Below are positions 20,754 to 33,871 of a DNA stretch of 64,000 bases, piece after piece (the stretch's first letter is position 1; each line of letters opens with the position of its first letter). Both the position numbers and the translations under genes were made by a program. Where the stretch lies: NCBI GenBank assembly GCA_003184365.1, contig NKYR01000035.1, forward strand, positions 270,717-334,716, read 5' to 3'. The notes beneath the pieces were generated by a model. The model was not told the DNA's origin and ran no database searches. It saw nothing but the letters and a program-made list of their open reading frames with translations. The stretch comes from Evernia prunastri (taxonomy: Eukaryota > Ascomycota > Lecanoromycetes > Lecanorales > Parmeliaceae).

Positions 20754-23700
20754 CGCCAACGACAATGGGCCGTGGTGCAACTTCGGAAATCCGGCCCTTG
20801 GTGGGGTTCAAGTACGTGGGGGCAAGCGCGGGGCTTCAGCGCGATGATGAGGGGGCGTCGATGCAGGTCGCGATCGAGTGGGGTACGCGCTGTCGAGGTG
20901 ATGTTGTAGGATAGAGGAATCGAGGACTGAAGATATTTTTCGAAAACGAGGAGTGATATTGAATGGGAGGATTTAAGTACCTAATGTAAGAAGCGGTCAA
21001 AGGTACGGGGAAACGGACGAGCGAACAGAGTTGTCAGCCTTACCACGGATGGCGCCCAAGTCTTACGACTGGAAATGCAGCCACAGTGGTGAAGGACTGA
21101 CGCCGATACTGTTGCTGGATAAGTAAGAGAATAGGTGGAGGAGAGTGGAGTGTGGCGGGGTTTATATGGAGAGCAGCCGGGGGGGGGGGGGGGAAAGGGT
21201 GGTGGCCAAGGCAGCGGATAGAACCTTGATGCAGGGCTCGCCTCGTGGCGGGATTGGGAAGATTTGAAGAGTAAGAAAGTAAGTTGTAAGACAGTAAGAA
21301 TGCTAAGTTGCATACTCTATGCAAATGGACTGGTGGTTCATTATTGGTATTCTCAGTTTTCAGACGATTGGCGACCGCGTGCATTCTGCAATATATATGC
21401 GCAGGGTGGGTGATATGATCATACGAATAAGTTATACTTAGCTATGGAGAAAAGGAACAAACGAAAAATGAAAATATTAGAGAAGCCTTGCATCGCAGTG
21501 TGGGGAGTGAGTGTGCCCTGTGTTTCTAAAAATTCCCCGAAAAACGTGGAGCAGCACGACGGTTGACAGTAGGTTACGGTAGATCTATACTTCCTTGGAG
21601 TCGATAATAATAATTGCTAGGTATTGAGAAGATAAACACATCATCCGCTCCATCAATTTTTAATTTTTATCTAAATTCTTTTAATTATTTTTGTTTTGAT
21701 TATACAGTACTCGTATGACAATGAATAATCTTCCCGTTGACCCCAAGATGCAAGTTCCCAGGTGACAAGAGCTTGACGATCAGTGGGCGCAGTCTATTAT
21801 GTGGAGTAGGTAAGTAAGGAAAGTTAGCCTTGCGAAGAAAAATGCCTCATTGCGCAACCAATTGGATCACTCATCCTTTCCGATTGATATCGTCACCCTG
21901 TCACGCCTTTCTCAACCTCGAGGAGTGAGTCCCGAGTGCATTCCTTTCTCACTCGCATCTAATACTTGTTTGGTTATTCCGTATTACTGACCAGCCTTGT
22001 TTTGTTCACCTACGGTACCATGCCATGTCCGGCACTACGAAAGTGGCGGTCTTCACTCACGGCCGAAAGGCCTATTAACGGTATGAGGCTGTCGATCAGC
22101 GGTGTAGGTATCCGCGGATATGGAGCGCTTCTAAATCTGTTTCTGCAATGCACAATGATATCTTTTCCATCCTTTGCGATTCCCTTGCACACCGTTGAGA
22201 ATCGAAACCTTTTCCTCCAATATACTGCCTAACTTACCTTCAGTACCCATTGTACCCTTTGGTCGATGCTTTCCAAAAAAGGCCAGCGCAAAACATTTTC
22301 AAGTAGCCAGGATACCGATCAAGGAATCTAGACTCATGAGGGTCTGTGCAAACAGGTGACTTCGAGTCGTCTCTCTTCTTTCGCAAGGCATTTCCCCATG
22401 CCGTCTGATCGACATCGTGAGTATCACGCGTACACGGCAGAGGAATGAGCGCACACGGCGATGCCGATTACTAATAGGGTCATGATACGGAATAGGCAAC
22501 TTTACGCTTTCATTGGTTCATGCATTATGCAGGCATCGCTTTTCGTATTGTCTAGATGATTTCCATCCCTTCACCTAGGTACCCACATAACATCCTTAGT
22601 CATCATCATTGAGATTTCGTGTGACTGTATCGAACATCCCATTCATGGCTGCTCTCGGAGGCTCGAACGATTGATTGGATGATTAGGAGGTTGTTTGTAC
22701 TCGTATTCTCGGATTCGCTTCAGATTGGTCCTTTCTTCGATTTGACGACAAGGAGCCATGGTAGATGATGAATGCGACTATTGCCCCGTCCGAATATTGA
22801 CATGCACCTACCTGGGCTTATCTAAACCCGGTTCAGTCCCGTTCAACAGCCTCAATGATAACATTAATCCTTGCGTCGATTGGTTCCAGGGAATGTCCTT
22901 CGCATGGCCTAGCAAGATCCATGTGTAACCGGTTGTTCAAAGTCGATGGTGACATGGGCCCGGCCTGGTTACTGCTCTGGTTGATCGATTGTTATGACAG
23001 CGTAGGAGGAACCCACGAGTACTACCCAGTCTCGGTTCCAACGGCGTTCTCAGTCTCATCCTAATCTACTATCATCGACTTCACAATCTGCAATTCATAG
23101 GCAGTTATCACTAGAGGTAAGGTTGGCAATCTCCGTGAATTTTGCTAGCGCGGAGCGACGGAATTCATTGCAGCCAAACCTCCAGAATTATCGGTTCTCT
23201 TACTACATCAGTATTTTCATTGTCTTCAGCTGCCAAAAGAACTATGCCTTCGACGGCACTCGCTGGAACACACCAGCCGAAATCAGAAGCCGAGAGGAAG
23301 CAAAGAACGCACATTTAAACCCTTGGAGTTAACGTGCCCCAAAAAGCAGTGCTATACACCATTCTCCAGCTCTTGAAACTCTTTCCAGAGCTCCATCGTT
23401 GCTTCGCCATTTATTGAAGATGCTGATCCTTCAAACCAGTGGAGCAGACAGCGTATGTCATGTTGCAAACCAACTCTAGCCGGTTGTTAGCTAGAGGCTT
23501 CTAGGATTCTACGACTTCTGAAAAGCAACAACAGTGACGGGTTCCCCATAGAGCATGCAAATGATCGCGAAGAGTAGAATTGTGACGGCCGGTTGCATAT
23601 GCTGCTGCTGCGGATTCTTGAGCGCCACTGTGCTTGTTAGTTTGGCAACTTCCCGTCCGTCCGTCTGGAAGTCTCTCGGTCCTTCATCGATCCGCTGACT

Positions 23701-24149
23701 ACGTAGGTGTGAGATCTTCCTACGCTTTATCAACGAGAAGCCCCATTCCAATGTAACACTTAGCCGTTCGGAGATTCGGATGAGGACCCCGAGCTCGACA
23801 AGCCTGGTCATCCCAAAAACTTAGCGCAGGAGGCTGACGTCCAGGGTTGCTGGTCCAGATCTCCGTAAAGAAAAAACGATGGGAAAACACAGCACGGATA
23901 ACTGCCAGTCTCGAACGAGTAATACCTCAATACACTATCATCTTGTTCGCTGGTCTGCACAAGTCCTTCATCCAGACCCTGCGATGGGGTCAGTATCCCA
24001 AGCCCGCACACGTGACACAACTGACTTGGAGTAATTGAAACATGATGCACATGTGCACATCAACCGTCATCAAAGGTGGATTGGCCATCTATCTCCTCTA
24101 CCAGCGCCAAGTAACATCTGGCCATCTCTTGGCCGGTCAGTGCTAAAGC
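20754..24149. other. Gene-poor region, 3.4 kb
   Basis: The first part is the promoter and leader of the copper-fist gene and contains a run of about 15 G near 21179-21194. From 21400 to 21720 the DNA is AT-rich. Short open frames are scattered on both strands. The longest on the minus strand, at 23509-24050, include a hydrophobic C-terminal patch but no recognised family. I could not build a multi-exon gene here. Confidence 0.5.
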
Positions 24150-25347
24150 CTACGCTATCGCAATCCGAGAAGAATTATCCAGCGACCCAACCAATGGTAC
24201 CCCAGCCAGCGTAAGAAAAATATCTCCATGACTTCCTACACAAAGTCAGCTTTGACCTACTGGGATGAAACAACTCAGTCAGCACGGGACCTACCCAATC
24301 CCCTGAAATTACCGGATCGTTTGTTCCTACCGCACCTCGCAAACGTTGCCTCTGTAGCTTGCCATATACTGTACCAGCTAGCCCGATCTGCTCTACCAGT
24401 CGAGAAGAGCCTGAGAAGGCACTCCTCATCCCCTTTAAAATCTGTTAGACACTCTCTACACACGACAGTATCTCGAATAGTGAGGCTTACTCGAAGCGAT
24501 CAATTGAGGAAGCGGTTCCTCGACACCAGGAGCATTTTTGGGACCGAACAGCGTCACCTGCTCCGTCGCCGGCATATTTGCCAGTACGACTTCGCACGAA
24601 GGAGCATTTCTGAAGACTTCGGATCTACCGCATTGGATCTTTTGATCGGGCTCGTAGGTACTGAGAATGACATCGAGGTTGTTGTCGCCGCCTAGGGCTA
24701 GATTTAGCGCGTTTCATAATGAGAGCGTATAGCCAATACGTGAATTCCGCAATTGTTGTCAAGACTGACCAATGTTCCTCGCAATACCGCCTTGCGACTG
24801 ACCACTTGCTGCACACTGTAGGCTCAAAGCAGACGCGGCGCTTTTGACCTGATTCAAACTTGCGCGAGCGGTAGGACTGTCGCCGGAAATGACTGTCCGG
24901 AAGAAACATTCCGCTCTGTCTAGCATGCACGTTGAAAGAGTTAGCAACGCATGCGATATTGTTGAACAACTAAATTGGTATTCTCCATGACCTACCACCA
25001 AACACGGCGAATGGAAGACTGAGGAAAGGCTCTTGCACGCCGGTATGTCGCTCTGCCCAGGTTATTTGATCAGAGTCGGGGACGATTGACAGTGCTGCAC
25101 CCTCGCAGTCCGCAGTGTTGGGATTGAAACCGTAGAGATTTCCGTTGCATTCTATGCTCAAGATGTTCTCGGCAGAAGTATTCAGGGCGGGAGTACTTGT
25201 CGATGTATTTAGCATGAAGGTCGCATCGATCAGGTTTGGCGACGTAGATAGACTCGAGGTGTCCTCAGATGTTTTTTGCAGCGGCTTCGCTAGGATTGCT
25301 GCAGCAGCACAGAGCGAGAAAATGCTGCAGGTGTGGGAAGCGAACAT
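24150..25347 (-). CDS. Predicted secreted cysteine-containing protein
   Basis: My model has five exons: 25347-24996, 24919-24770, 24691-24491, 24441-24295 and 24235-24150. It encodes 311 aa with all phases consistent. A signal peptide is obvious (MFASHTCSIFSLCAAAAILA). The mature part has paired cysteines in a pattern seen in a family of secreted hypothetical proteins of filamentous fungi: SIECNG...ADCEGAAL, WAERHTG, CFFR, ALSLQCAASG, QGGIARNIGG, ILSTYEP, CGR...SCEVVL. I know no activity for this family. The last intron is the weakest join. Without it the frame would end 23 codons after the ARC motif, at 24275. With it the end is GLGGSHGDIFLTLAGVPLVG, which looks more natural. A role as an extracellular or host-interacting protein is only a guess. 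Confidence 0.65.
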
Positions 25348-28257
25348 GCTTCATAAGGGCTGTGGCACCGAGGATTGGAAGAAGAACAGCCTCCAGAGTT
25401 GGAGTTGCCTCAGTCCAAACAAAAAGCGATGACTGCAAACGAGGGTACAACCGCTAGTCGCGACTATCGTTCCGAATTGCGGCAAGCGACTGGTCAGCTT
25501 GTACGCGGCTACGAGGTCCTTTTGGCTCATTTTCAAGATGGTCTTGCCAGGACCGCGATCTAATGGAACGGAAGTCAGTATCTCAGCTGCCAGAAGCTTA
25601 ACAAAAAAAATTGTAGCGGCGAGACGAGTCAATACCTGCGATTTGGCAAAATTTTGGCACAAAGTCCGTCGAGTTGTCGCGAAAAATATTGCCAGGAAGG
25701 AAGACTTGTCACATCACAAGCGTCATAGGTTGAGGAATGGGACCTCGAATAAGATATTCAGTCATTTGTGAAAGTCCCCTAGGAACTACGCTGGCTGTGG
25801 AAGCACAACTGAAAGCTGCCGGATACCTGGCATAGATGAGCTTCATCGTGCCTTTTTGACTAAGTTATGACCCCATAGAATTGGGGGTTGGGAGGAGGGT
25901 GCGCGATGCGAGAATGACGGAGACGTTATCGTTGAATAGTTTGTGACAGCAACGGAGAGGGTTAGGTTATCCTAACCCCCAGAGTAAGACGAACTACCGA
26001 ATTATGTCCTTTCTTTGGTGCAGACCTACGTATAAGTTCTGCCGGTGAAGTGCAGCCTCTCGGAAGTCAGCGGCTTCCCTTGCTGTTATGATCTTGTATA
26101 AGGGCTTTCATTCAAGGCCGACCCCACTTTTGCTATCTGTATGATTGGCTTGAGATGGGTACATCGCTGATGCACAAGATCCTATGTATGTCAGCAACGC
26201 ATGCATGCAGCAGAGACGTTCTAGATGGTTCGCAATGTTTGTAAATGTTCCCATGCTCTGTCGAATAGCAGGCGTGTAGATGATCGCCGTCGCAGCCCCA
26301 AACGCTAGCGAAACGGCGTACTCTACAAGGGACAATGTGAGCTGCCCATTTCAGTTATGGCATACTGGTACGTTGAGTATGTTGTACCGGATGGTGGACT
26401 TTGACATTCTGCGCCGTGATAATGAGTCCGTGAAGTTACAAGTACTTGACTGATTGACTGAAGGCTGCATGCTAATGTTGGATGATACAGGTGCGGTATG
26501 CTTCCCCATGCATCATAAGTTGTTTCTCCTTATTAATACGCTTCTGATGAGGGCAACTGCCCATCAAGAGCATATACCTTCCTGTAGATGACTTATCTTG
26601 CCCATGAGGATAGACAATTACCCGCTATCCCTTCTAGTCTCTCGAGTCCTTTCTATCTCTTTTGCTACCTCTTCCACTACTGCTGTAACTTGTGCTAATG
26701 TTTGTAAAGTTATTGTCCTTGGTAGCGTCACATAATTCTTGTAGCTATGCGTTGCCGTGGCTTAGTATCCCTATCTTTCTGATCCCTTTAATTGTGACGA
26801 GCGAAGAAACATCGTCTCCGCTTCGGCGGAAGCACAGCGACGTCCACATCACCCATCCTTTGTGATTCGGTAGTGAAGAATGACTGAAAGCCAAAAGACA
26901 GGCGTACGCAGAGACGGTTTACAGGCAGAATGGGGGGTGTACATGCGAACGATACAGTCCAAATGTCAAGGACAGCAGCAGAATATCTGTATTTGAAAAG
27001 GTCTTCCTGGTGTTGCCTCCTCGGCGCCAAGTACGGGCCGAAATAGAACTTTTGGGTACCTACATCCATACTGCATTAGTGTACCGAAGATGTGGGCTGC
27101 ATAGGCGGCGACGTTATGCATGGATGGCCCCAACGGCACGGAGCACACGCTCATGATTTGTTGCTGTTCTTGTCCCACGGGTTGAGTGATAGGGCACCAT
27201 GACTCACAGCAACCCCCACGGATAAGGAAGTCAGGTATCCCAGGAATTCGGCCGTACTCCCAAATACGTACTTAGACAATATCTTTGTTCGAAGCACGTC
27301 TGTCGTGCAGCGTCTTATATCGCGTTGCCCGCCTGTAGGCTTAGGTGCCTGGATGTGCTTGGATCTGCGTCTTATTGGAGCCCGGTTTGGAGAAATTTCC
27401 ACTATAGGGTCGCCTTACACAATCAGGGCTAGGGTTTATAATAGCGCCGATCTAAGCTTTTAGTGGCCGCCTTTTGTGAAATTTTGGGTAACGTTTCCTG
27501 TTCTGTGAGGTATCACTCTCCCGAAGGTATCCATAGAAAACAAACAATGCTGCTGACATTACTCATTCCCACCAAATGCGATGTTAGTGCAAAACACGAG
27601 AGCAATCATTGACAGTCAACTCTTCTACAATATCCCGTATATGATCCAATTTGTGCGATCCGGGAAATGATTCCATAGTCCTCTGTGGTATTCTTGGACC
27701 TCAGCAATTACTGGCTGACCAACCTCGAGCGGTCCGAACGTGCTTCTAGAATTACCTACCTCAACGGGCTACGGGATGCAGCAAGAGTCGCAGTCATGTC
27801 AAATGGGATTTTGCGATTCTCAGCTACCCTTGGTAAATTTAGGGACTTATGATATTATACTCAACAACGGGAACCGCCTACTTTCATGGTATGGACAATA
27901 CCTGAAGGTATTTCTTATGGACTACACCTTTGCTTATCTTTTGCTGCTGCACTGTGCACATTTACTTTCCGGGGACCGGCCCGAAGAGAAGCTTGATTGA
28001 GCCTGGAGATACCGTATTTTAGTTGGATGCGGCGCTTGCTCCAATTCTCCACTACCGGCGTCTCTGCAACTTCTTAAGTACTGTAGGTACTTCACCAGAT
28101 AGACACTTAGGCTGATCCAGAAAGTGGGGTAGACCATGAACAGCCCTCATGTAATGGTGCGTCATGATTCTAGCTTTTCCTCACCAATAACCATAAAAAC
28201 CATCGAATCCTAGATCGTAGTAGATTTCTACTCTGCCCTCTTTTGCGAGGCTGCAGC
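25348..28257. other. Gene-poor region, 2.9 kb
   Basis: Only short open frames occur. Minus-strand pieces at 26108-26335 and 26788-27402 have hydrophobic patches (for example GSTAEFLGYLTSLSVGVAVS at 27210-27290) that faintly recall fungal multi-span membrane proteins. The reading frame breaks repeatedly, so at most these are relics. The last few hundred bases must hold the promoter of the P450 gene at 28258. Confidence 0.4.
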
Positions 28258-30149
28258 ATGTATGCAGAGATACCACGATTCTGGTGGCCCACAGCGCTGA
28301 TAGCAATCGACTGTATCTTTATAGTGCTAAGCATTGTGGCCACCTCATTTGCGTCATCCTTCCTGCGTCTAAGACACGTTCCAGGACCGTGGTGGGCTGC
28401 ATACTCCAGATCTTGGCTGATGAGAGTCCTTCTATCAGGAGATGCGGCGGCCAAATTTGAGGAAGTGAACAGAAAACACGGTAGGCATCCAAGTAGCGCA
28501 AAGTCTCGCAGAAGACAGTGGTTTTATCAGAGGACTATTGCTCAAGATCTACGTGTGTAAATTTACATCGCTCATATCAAGCGCTAGGTTCACTGGCTCG
28601 GATTGGACCGAATCACGTTCTTATAGATGACCCGTTCATTGCACGAAGGATTCTTGAGGCACGCTCGCAATACTTGCGCAACGCGGGTTTCGACGCTTTC
28701 AAAACTGATCATCAGCTCACCAATGTGACCGCTGAGCAGGATCCATCAAGCCGCGATCGACTTCGCCGCCAAATAGCTACAGGGGTAATGCTTAACGTTC
28801 CTGAGGAGTAGCGACGAATGTCCCTAGCTGACTGCTGTCGCAGTACGGTGGCAAAGACATCGACTGTGTGGAGGACAATGTTAATAGCCGTATCGATGAG
28901 TGGATGAGGATCGTTGACAAAGAATGGACCTCCATTTCGGGTTCTACCAAAGTCTTTGACATATCCACGATGACCCAGTACTTGGCAATGGACGTTATTA
29001 CCCATCTTCTGTTTGGTGAGACTTTCGGATATGTACGAACTCAAAGCGACGTCCACGGCATATTGCAGGTAGTACGAGAGAGAATCCCATTCGTGGAGGT
29101 AATATCGCTGTACACGGAGTTTTGTACACTGATTCTGTTCATCTCCTACATACCCTGGGTAAAGAATATCTTGCCAAATCGTCAGAATAACCATGGTATC
29201 GGCCGAGTGATGGAGGTCTGTACTTCCATAGTTCGGGTGAGCTGTTGTGATCCCCAATAGGTTAACGGAATCTCGTAGGTTGCTCGTCAAGCCGTTAGCG
29301 AGCGCTTCCAGCCCGATGTGGCCCCTCGGAATGACGTGCTTGGCTCATTCTTACGACATGGATTGACACAAGAGCAAGCAGAATCTGAGATTATTGTCTC
29401 ACTGTACGGAGCTAGATTGTGGACCCCAATGGTACCTTCCACTGATCACCGAATAGTTTTGCAGGATGTGACACCACGGCTGTGTCCACCCGAGCGACTT
29501 TGCTTAACATCATCACGAATCCCTTGGTATACGCCAAGCTCCAACAGGAGATCGATGATGCCATAGCTTCACGATCAATCTCCGATCCAATCCAGATCGA
29601 CGAAGCAATCAAGCTACCGTACCTGCAAGCATGTATCAAGGAAGGCCTACGTATCTTTCCTGCCGCTTCGGGCCTCCGAGAGCGTATCACCCCCCCTGAA
29701 GGTGATAATCTGAATGGCTATTTCATCCCCGGTGGCGTCAATATTGGATTCAATCTGCGAACCATGCAGAGACATCCAATCTTTGGTTCGGATCCGGATT
29801 TCTTTCGACCAGAGCGATGGCTTGAGTCAGGTGCCGAAAGAATAGCAGAGATGGAAAAGATGCACAGCATGATATTCAATTATGGCGGAACGAGATGCTT
29901 AGGAATACGGATTGCCAATTTGACTTTGAACAAGTTCTTCGTTGAGGTGAGCATAACTCTGGGTTAGTGTCAGAGGATCTTGGCCCTAACTTACTACTCT
30001 GTCTTGTTGCTCAGCTTCTTCGACGCTTCGATGTCACTGTCTTGAATCCTTACCATCCATTCGAATCTGTATGTCACACGGTTTTCTTTGTGAAGGAACT
30101 TAGAGTTCGGTGCACTCGTCGGGAAGGGTTACAGCATAGAAGGACCTGA
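28258..30149 (+). CDS. Cytochrome P450 monooxygenase, pisatin-demethylase-like
   Basis: There are six exons: 28258-28480, 28588-28784, 28844-29236, 29279-29403, 29457-29946 and 30015-30149. The product is 520 aa, a normal P450 length. It has an N-terminal membrane anchor (ALIAIDCIFIVLSIVA) then the hinge VPGPWW. The I-helix FAGCDTT (about 314-320) appears only if the intron before it ends at 29456 rather than at the nearer CAG. The K-helix EGLR is at 375-378, the PERW-like FFRPERWL follows, and the heme-binding FNYGGTRCLG has the Cys ligand at residue 460. The N-terminal pattern GSLARIGPNHVLIDDP resembles the pisatin-demethylase group of fungal P450s. The substrate cannot be read from sequence. 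All joins are in phase and no stop interrupts it, so it looks functional. Confidence 0.88.
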
Positions 30150-30619
30150 GTCAGTAACCTGTCATTCGCATTGTCGGTCGCAGGACTGATCCGTTGTACT
30201 TTTCGCGCCTACAGAGAGACTTGACAACAAGACCCAGCACGTAGCATAATCCTCAACGATTGGATTCGTGTAAGTCTTGCCAATGTCGGAATAGAACTAA
30301 CATAGGATATTCAACATTTGAGAATATCGAATCTGGCTTCATACCAATGAGATCGTCGTACTACCTAAGACGTGATTTCTTAGAAGTGTGCAAAATCCTC
30401 TTGCACTAAAAAGTAGAGTAGTGCCATCCCAGTCTAGACAGACTGCTAGTGCTATTCCGAGAATACCTTGCAGAACATTACCTTAGCCCTTTGACGGGTT
30501 TGACCTAGGTAACATAAACGATGTAGTACCATTACAGCTAGCAAACCTGTTTTGGTCACTGTCCATTCAAAGAAATCGGGAATTCACGTTATTTATCCCT
30601 CAGATCGTTTTCTAAGAGA
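30150..30619. other. Intergenic region between P450 gene and P450 pseudogene
   Basis: These 470 bp hold no recognisable gene. They contain the 3' flank of the intact P450 and any leftover promoter of the broken P450. Confidence 0.55.
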
Positions 30620-31605
30620 ATGAGTTCGAAATTCTTGCAGTCCGCTTGGCTGCTGATTCTGGCTGTTAGCGTAGGAATCTACAATATTCTCACTCGTTGC
30701 CGGGAACCACACAAGACCCAAGAGAGCCACCTTCACATTCCATACATTGGACAAGTAATTGGCCTGATGCGAAGCATAATGTTCAGCTGAGGTAACCAAC
30801 ATGTTTTGCGATCTCACTAGCTTAGACTTGTTGGATCGTTGCTTCCTCGCCATATAGCCACCAGAGGTCATTTCCCATCTTTACCATGACGATGCCGGGC
30901 CAGAAACTTACATCGTCACCAAGCCGGACCTTATACAAGCCATACAGAAGCTATCAAAAGCTCTTGCTTCCCCTCCCTTCTGAACCGAGTTCGTCAAGAG
31001 GACCTGCGGGTCGAGCCAAGGAGCACACAAAAACTTGCCAAGAAATGTCGAAGGCGTTGACGGAGACTGAGGTCTGTCTATGGAAGCATACGCGGGCATG
31101 CGGGCTGCTCTTTCGCAGGGTCCAGGTCTTGACAATAATCGCGCCGCGATCCGGACTATTGCCGCGTCACTTGACAGCTTGAAGTACTTCTCGGGTTCAT
31201 GGGCAAAGGTTGAGCTTGCCAAATGACCTCGGCAATGTGTGATAGGATGATGACCAATTCAGTCTATGGTCCACAGAACCCTTTCAAAGACATTGAAGTA
31301 GCAGACGTCTTGGGTCAGGTCTTTCGCTATATTATCTGCTGGAGCGCCTGAGATGCTAATGCCACGTTAGGCAATCTGAGAGCCATATCATGTCACTCGT
31401 CGTTGGCAACCCTCTTTCCATCACAGCAATTGAAGTACTAGCCGGCCGTGCCAAATTTGTCAAAGCATTTGGACACTACTTGGACGCTAATGGCCACAGA
31501 CAAGACTCGGTCATGATGAAGAATCAATACAAGACAAGCGCGAAGAACGGGGTCTCTGTGAAAGACGTTGCGCGATTTGAGATTGGTGATCAATTGCCGT
31601 TATTG
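30620..31605 (+). pseudogene. Truncated cytochrome P450 pseudogene
   Basis: The + strand carries the N-terminal half of a P450 of a different family from its neighbour. It starts with a Met and a membrane anchor (FLQSAWLLILAVSVGIYNIL) and HIPYIGQVIGLMRS, then an in-frame TGA. The line continues with FPIFTMTMPGQKLYIVTKPD and LIQAIQKLSKAL, and later YAGMRAALSQGPGLDNNRAA and VYGPQNPFKDIEVAD. From about 31390 an open segment reads VGNPLSITAIEVLAGRAKFV and ends VARFEIGDQLPLL at a GT donor. In relatives this is the region just before the I-helix. No I-helix, ExxR or heme-binding Cys follows within the next 600 bp. Stops and frame changes plus the missing C-terminal half make it non-functional. Confidence 0.75.
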
Positions 31606-32217
31606 TAAGTATGGTACCCACTGGGTTCTGGATGTCACATCTCCCGTACTCCCATCCTGACCTGATCATTCATCTGCACACATCAAGTGGATAGACAAGG
31701 GCAAGAACATCTTGCGTATCGAATATTAATTCTCTATTAGATCTTAGAAGGGGAAGGGTGGGACGGGTATTGGAAAGGTCACAGCAACTGTCACTACCCC
31801 GGGGTGATACGCCTGAATGCCAGTTTGGGGTTTAAGTCTCTTTGCATTGAACCTGCTACGGTGAAGACTTTCATAGAGTTCGTTACGCATAAGCAGAAGA
31901 TATAGTATTATAACTAAAGTGAGCGGGTGCAACGACATCTAATTCAAAGCAGAGCATGGAACGCGAACTCTCGTCTTATCATCATACCAATTTGGGTTGA
32001 AAAATGAAGGTGAGCTCTGCAGCTGGAACCAAGGAGACCAGAAAAAGAAAGTGGGGCAAGGAAAATGCTGGACTGGGTTCTCGTCCATTCCTCGTTGTCA
32101 CCCATTGGACATCCTACTAGGGCTGACCAACAGCAGCACCAGGGAACTGTGCGGCAAACGCGTCATTGTAGTTTGCTAGATGCACGTTAGCATACCGATC
32201 ACCCAATGCATCTTCTC
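31606..32217. other. Intergenic region
   Basis: This 612-bp spacer lies between the P450 relic and the 3' end of the peroxygenase gene. No feature was recognised. Confidence 0.55.
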
Positions 32218-33871
32218 TCAGAAGGTGAACTTACCAATCTTAGCACAGCTCGGGTCAACAAAAGGTGAAATCTTCGTCTGCAACAGGTTCAGCGCCCCAC
32301 CAAGCGCATTGCCGAGGGCCTCGCTCCTCAGGAAATCCGGCACGATTGCCAAAGTCAGCTGGTAGAAGAAGCACACGAACTTCGTCGGATTGGTGAGGTC
32401 AGAGGTTTGGTAGGCGCCGCCGGTGATGTTGCCGAGGTCGGCGCCCGTGAAGGTGTTGACTTCGCCCGTGTTGCCGCCCACGGAGACGGCCTCGGGGACG
32501 ACGGCGGCGATCTGCACGAGGTCTTGGGCAAATGAGACTGGGCTGTATTCGTTGGCGGCGCCGAGGGGGCGGCGGTACCTGAGGAAAGGTCAGCATTTGC
32601 ATGTGCTCAGGGCTTGGCGACGTACCAGTTGTCTGGGATACGCTCGTAGCCAGGGGTCCATGACAGTGTGCCATCGGCTGCTTCGGTGATTGCGAAGAAG
32701 GATTTGAGGGTTTCTTTGTCCAAAATGCCATTCGGGTACTCGGCAGAATGATTTGACATCAAGGCCGCTGTTTTCAATGAGCACGCGTTTGGTCTTGACA
32801 AGCTAACAGACAACGTACGAATGAATGTGTGGGCAGCGTTTGATACTGCTATGCCGGCGAAGGGTGCAAAAAAGAAATAGGGATTCGTGGTCAGAGAGTT
32901 GTCGAAGGTGTACTTTCGATGTTGTATGCTATACATCACTCAGCGCTCTGATAAGATGTGTAGTTGGGACGCTGTTGGACTTACAGCGTTGGGAGGTCAT
33001 AATTCGGGACTGCGGCAGATTTTTGCAGGTCGTACAAAGCTTGAAACTTTGGGATTCTGACGCTCTGTAGGGCTTCATTAGCAAAGGATCTAGAACGGTG
33101 GATACGTTTTGGAGCTTGCCGAGACATCTCCATTGTAGAGGTAATAGTCTACATTAATGATCAGCAGACGAAAGTCAGATTCTCTCGAGATCCTGTTGTT
33201 GAACATACCGCCACGCGCAATACTCGCATCCGACTCATATTTGTTGTGGCTTCCAGACAATCCGTCTCCGGCGCCAAGAATAGGCGAGGTCACAGTCTGC
33301 GGCTGTTTGCTTCCAATGCTCCATGTATCCCCACTGATGATGTCTTAGCATTTGGCATTTATCAATGGAATCATTAGACAGGAGCACTTACACAACATCT
33401 CCGTCGACAAGCGTAGCATACACCGTCAATGGGATACCAAAGTCCTGAGCAAGACCTGGGCCCGATTAGAGTCCCAGACCAAATGCTTGTATGAGGAGAC
33501 TGACCGTAGACCGTCTCGGTGGCAGTTGCACCGGTATCAAGGGAAACAACCCCACTGTGAGGGAAGTATCCATGATTGGCAAGAGCGTTGAGTCCAGGGC
33601 AGGGACCACGGAGGTCGTTGGGTCCTGGCGCCACCCAAGCATGTTCACCAGTAACGTCGACCAACTGATCTTCGCTGAAAGTGGTGAATGGGATATTTCC
33701 TGGTCCGCTCTGTCTCTTCTCATTATGTGGTTCTTCTGCTTTCGGCGCGTCTCGCTCTTTGAGATGTTGTTTCATGAACTCAGGGTCCTGAAGGGCTCGC
33801 TCCGCATATTGACATAGAGCTAGCGTCTTAGTCGTCAGGGCAAGACCAAGAATGGCGGATGTGAACTTCAT
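32218..33871 (-). CDS. Secreted heme-thiolate peroxidase/peroxygenase (chloroperoxidase family)
   Basis: There are eight exons: 33871-33505, 33455-33392, 33333-33209, 33148-33106, 33062-32985, 32928-32819, 32767-32626 and 32578-32218. The product is 429 aa, in phase throughout. A signal peptide (MKFTSAILGLALTTKTLA) is followed by a propeptide-like stretch ending in a KR. The proximal heme ligand lies in RGPCPGLNALANHGY with Cys91. The distal acid-base motif is YESDASIARG (E177, D179), equivalent to the family's EGD/EHD-S-x-x-R. Enzymes of this Peroxidase_2 family use hydrogen peroxide to halogenate or oxygenate small molecules outside the cell. Length fits the long ascomycete type better than the short one. 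The start was moved to 33871 because upstream in-frame codons lack an ATG. Confidence 0.88.

Noticed and set aside
23509..24050. Possible minus-strand membrane-protein gene
   Set aside because: One hydrophobic patch near 23560 and two short frames that I could not join by acceptable splice sites to any recognised family.
26788..27402. Possible RTA1-like multi-span membrane protein on the minus strand
   Set aside because: A short patch (GSTAEFLGYLTSL, then NPWDKN) recalls RTA1 proteins, but the frame breaks and no further family motif follows.
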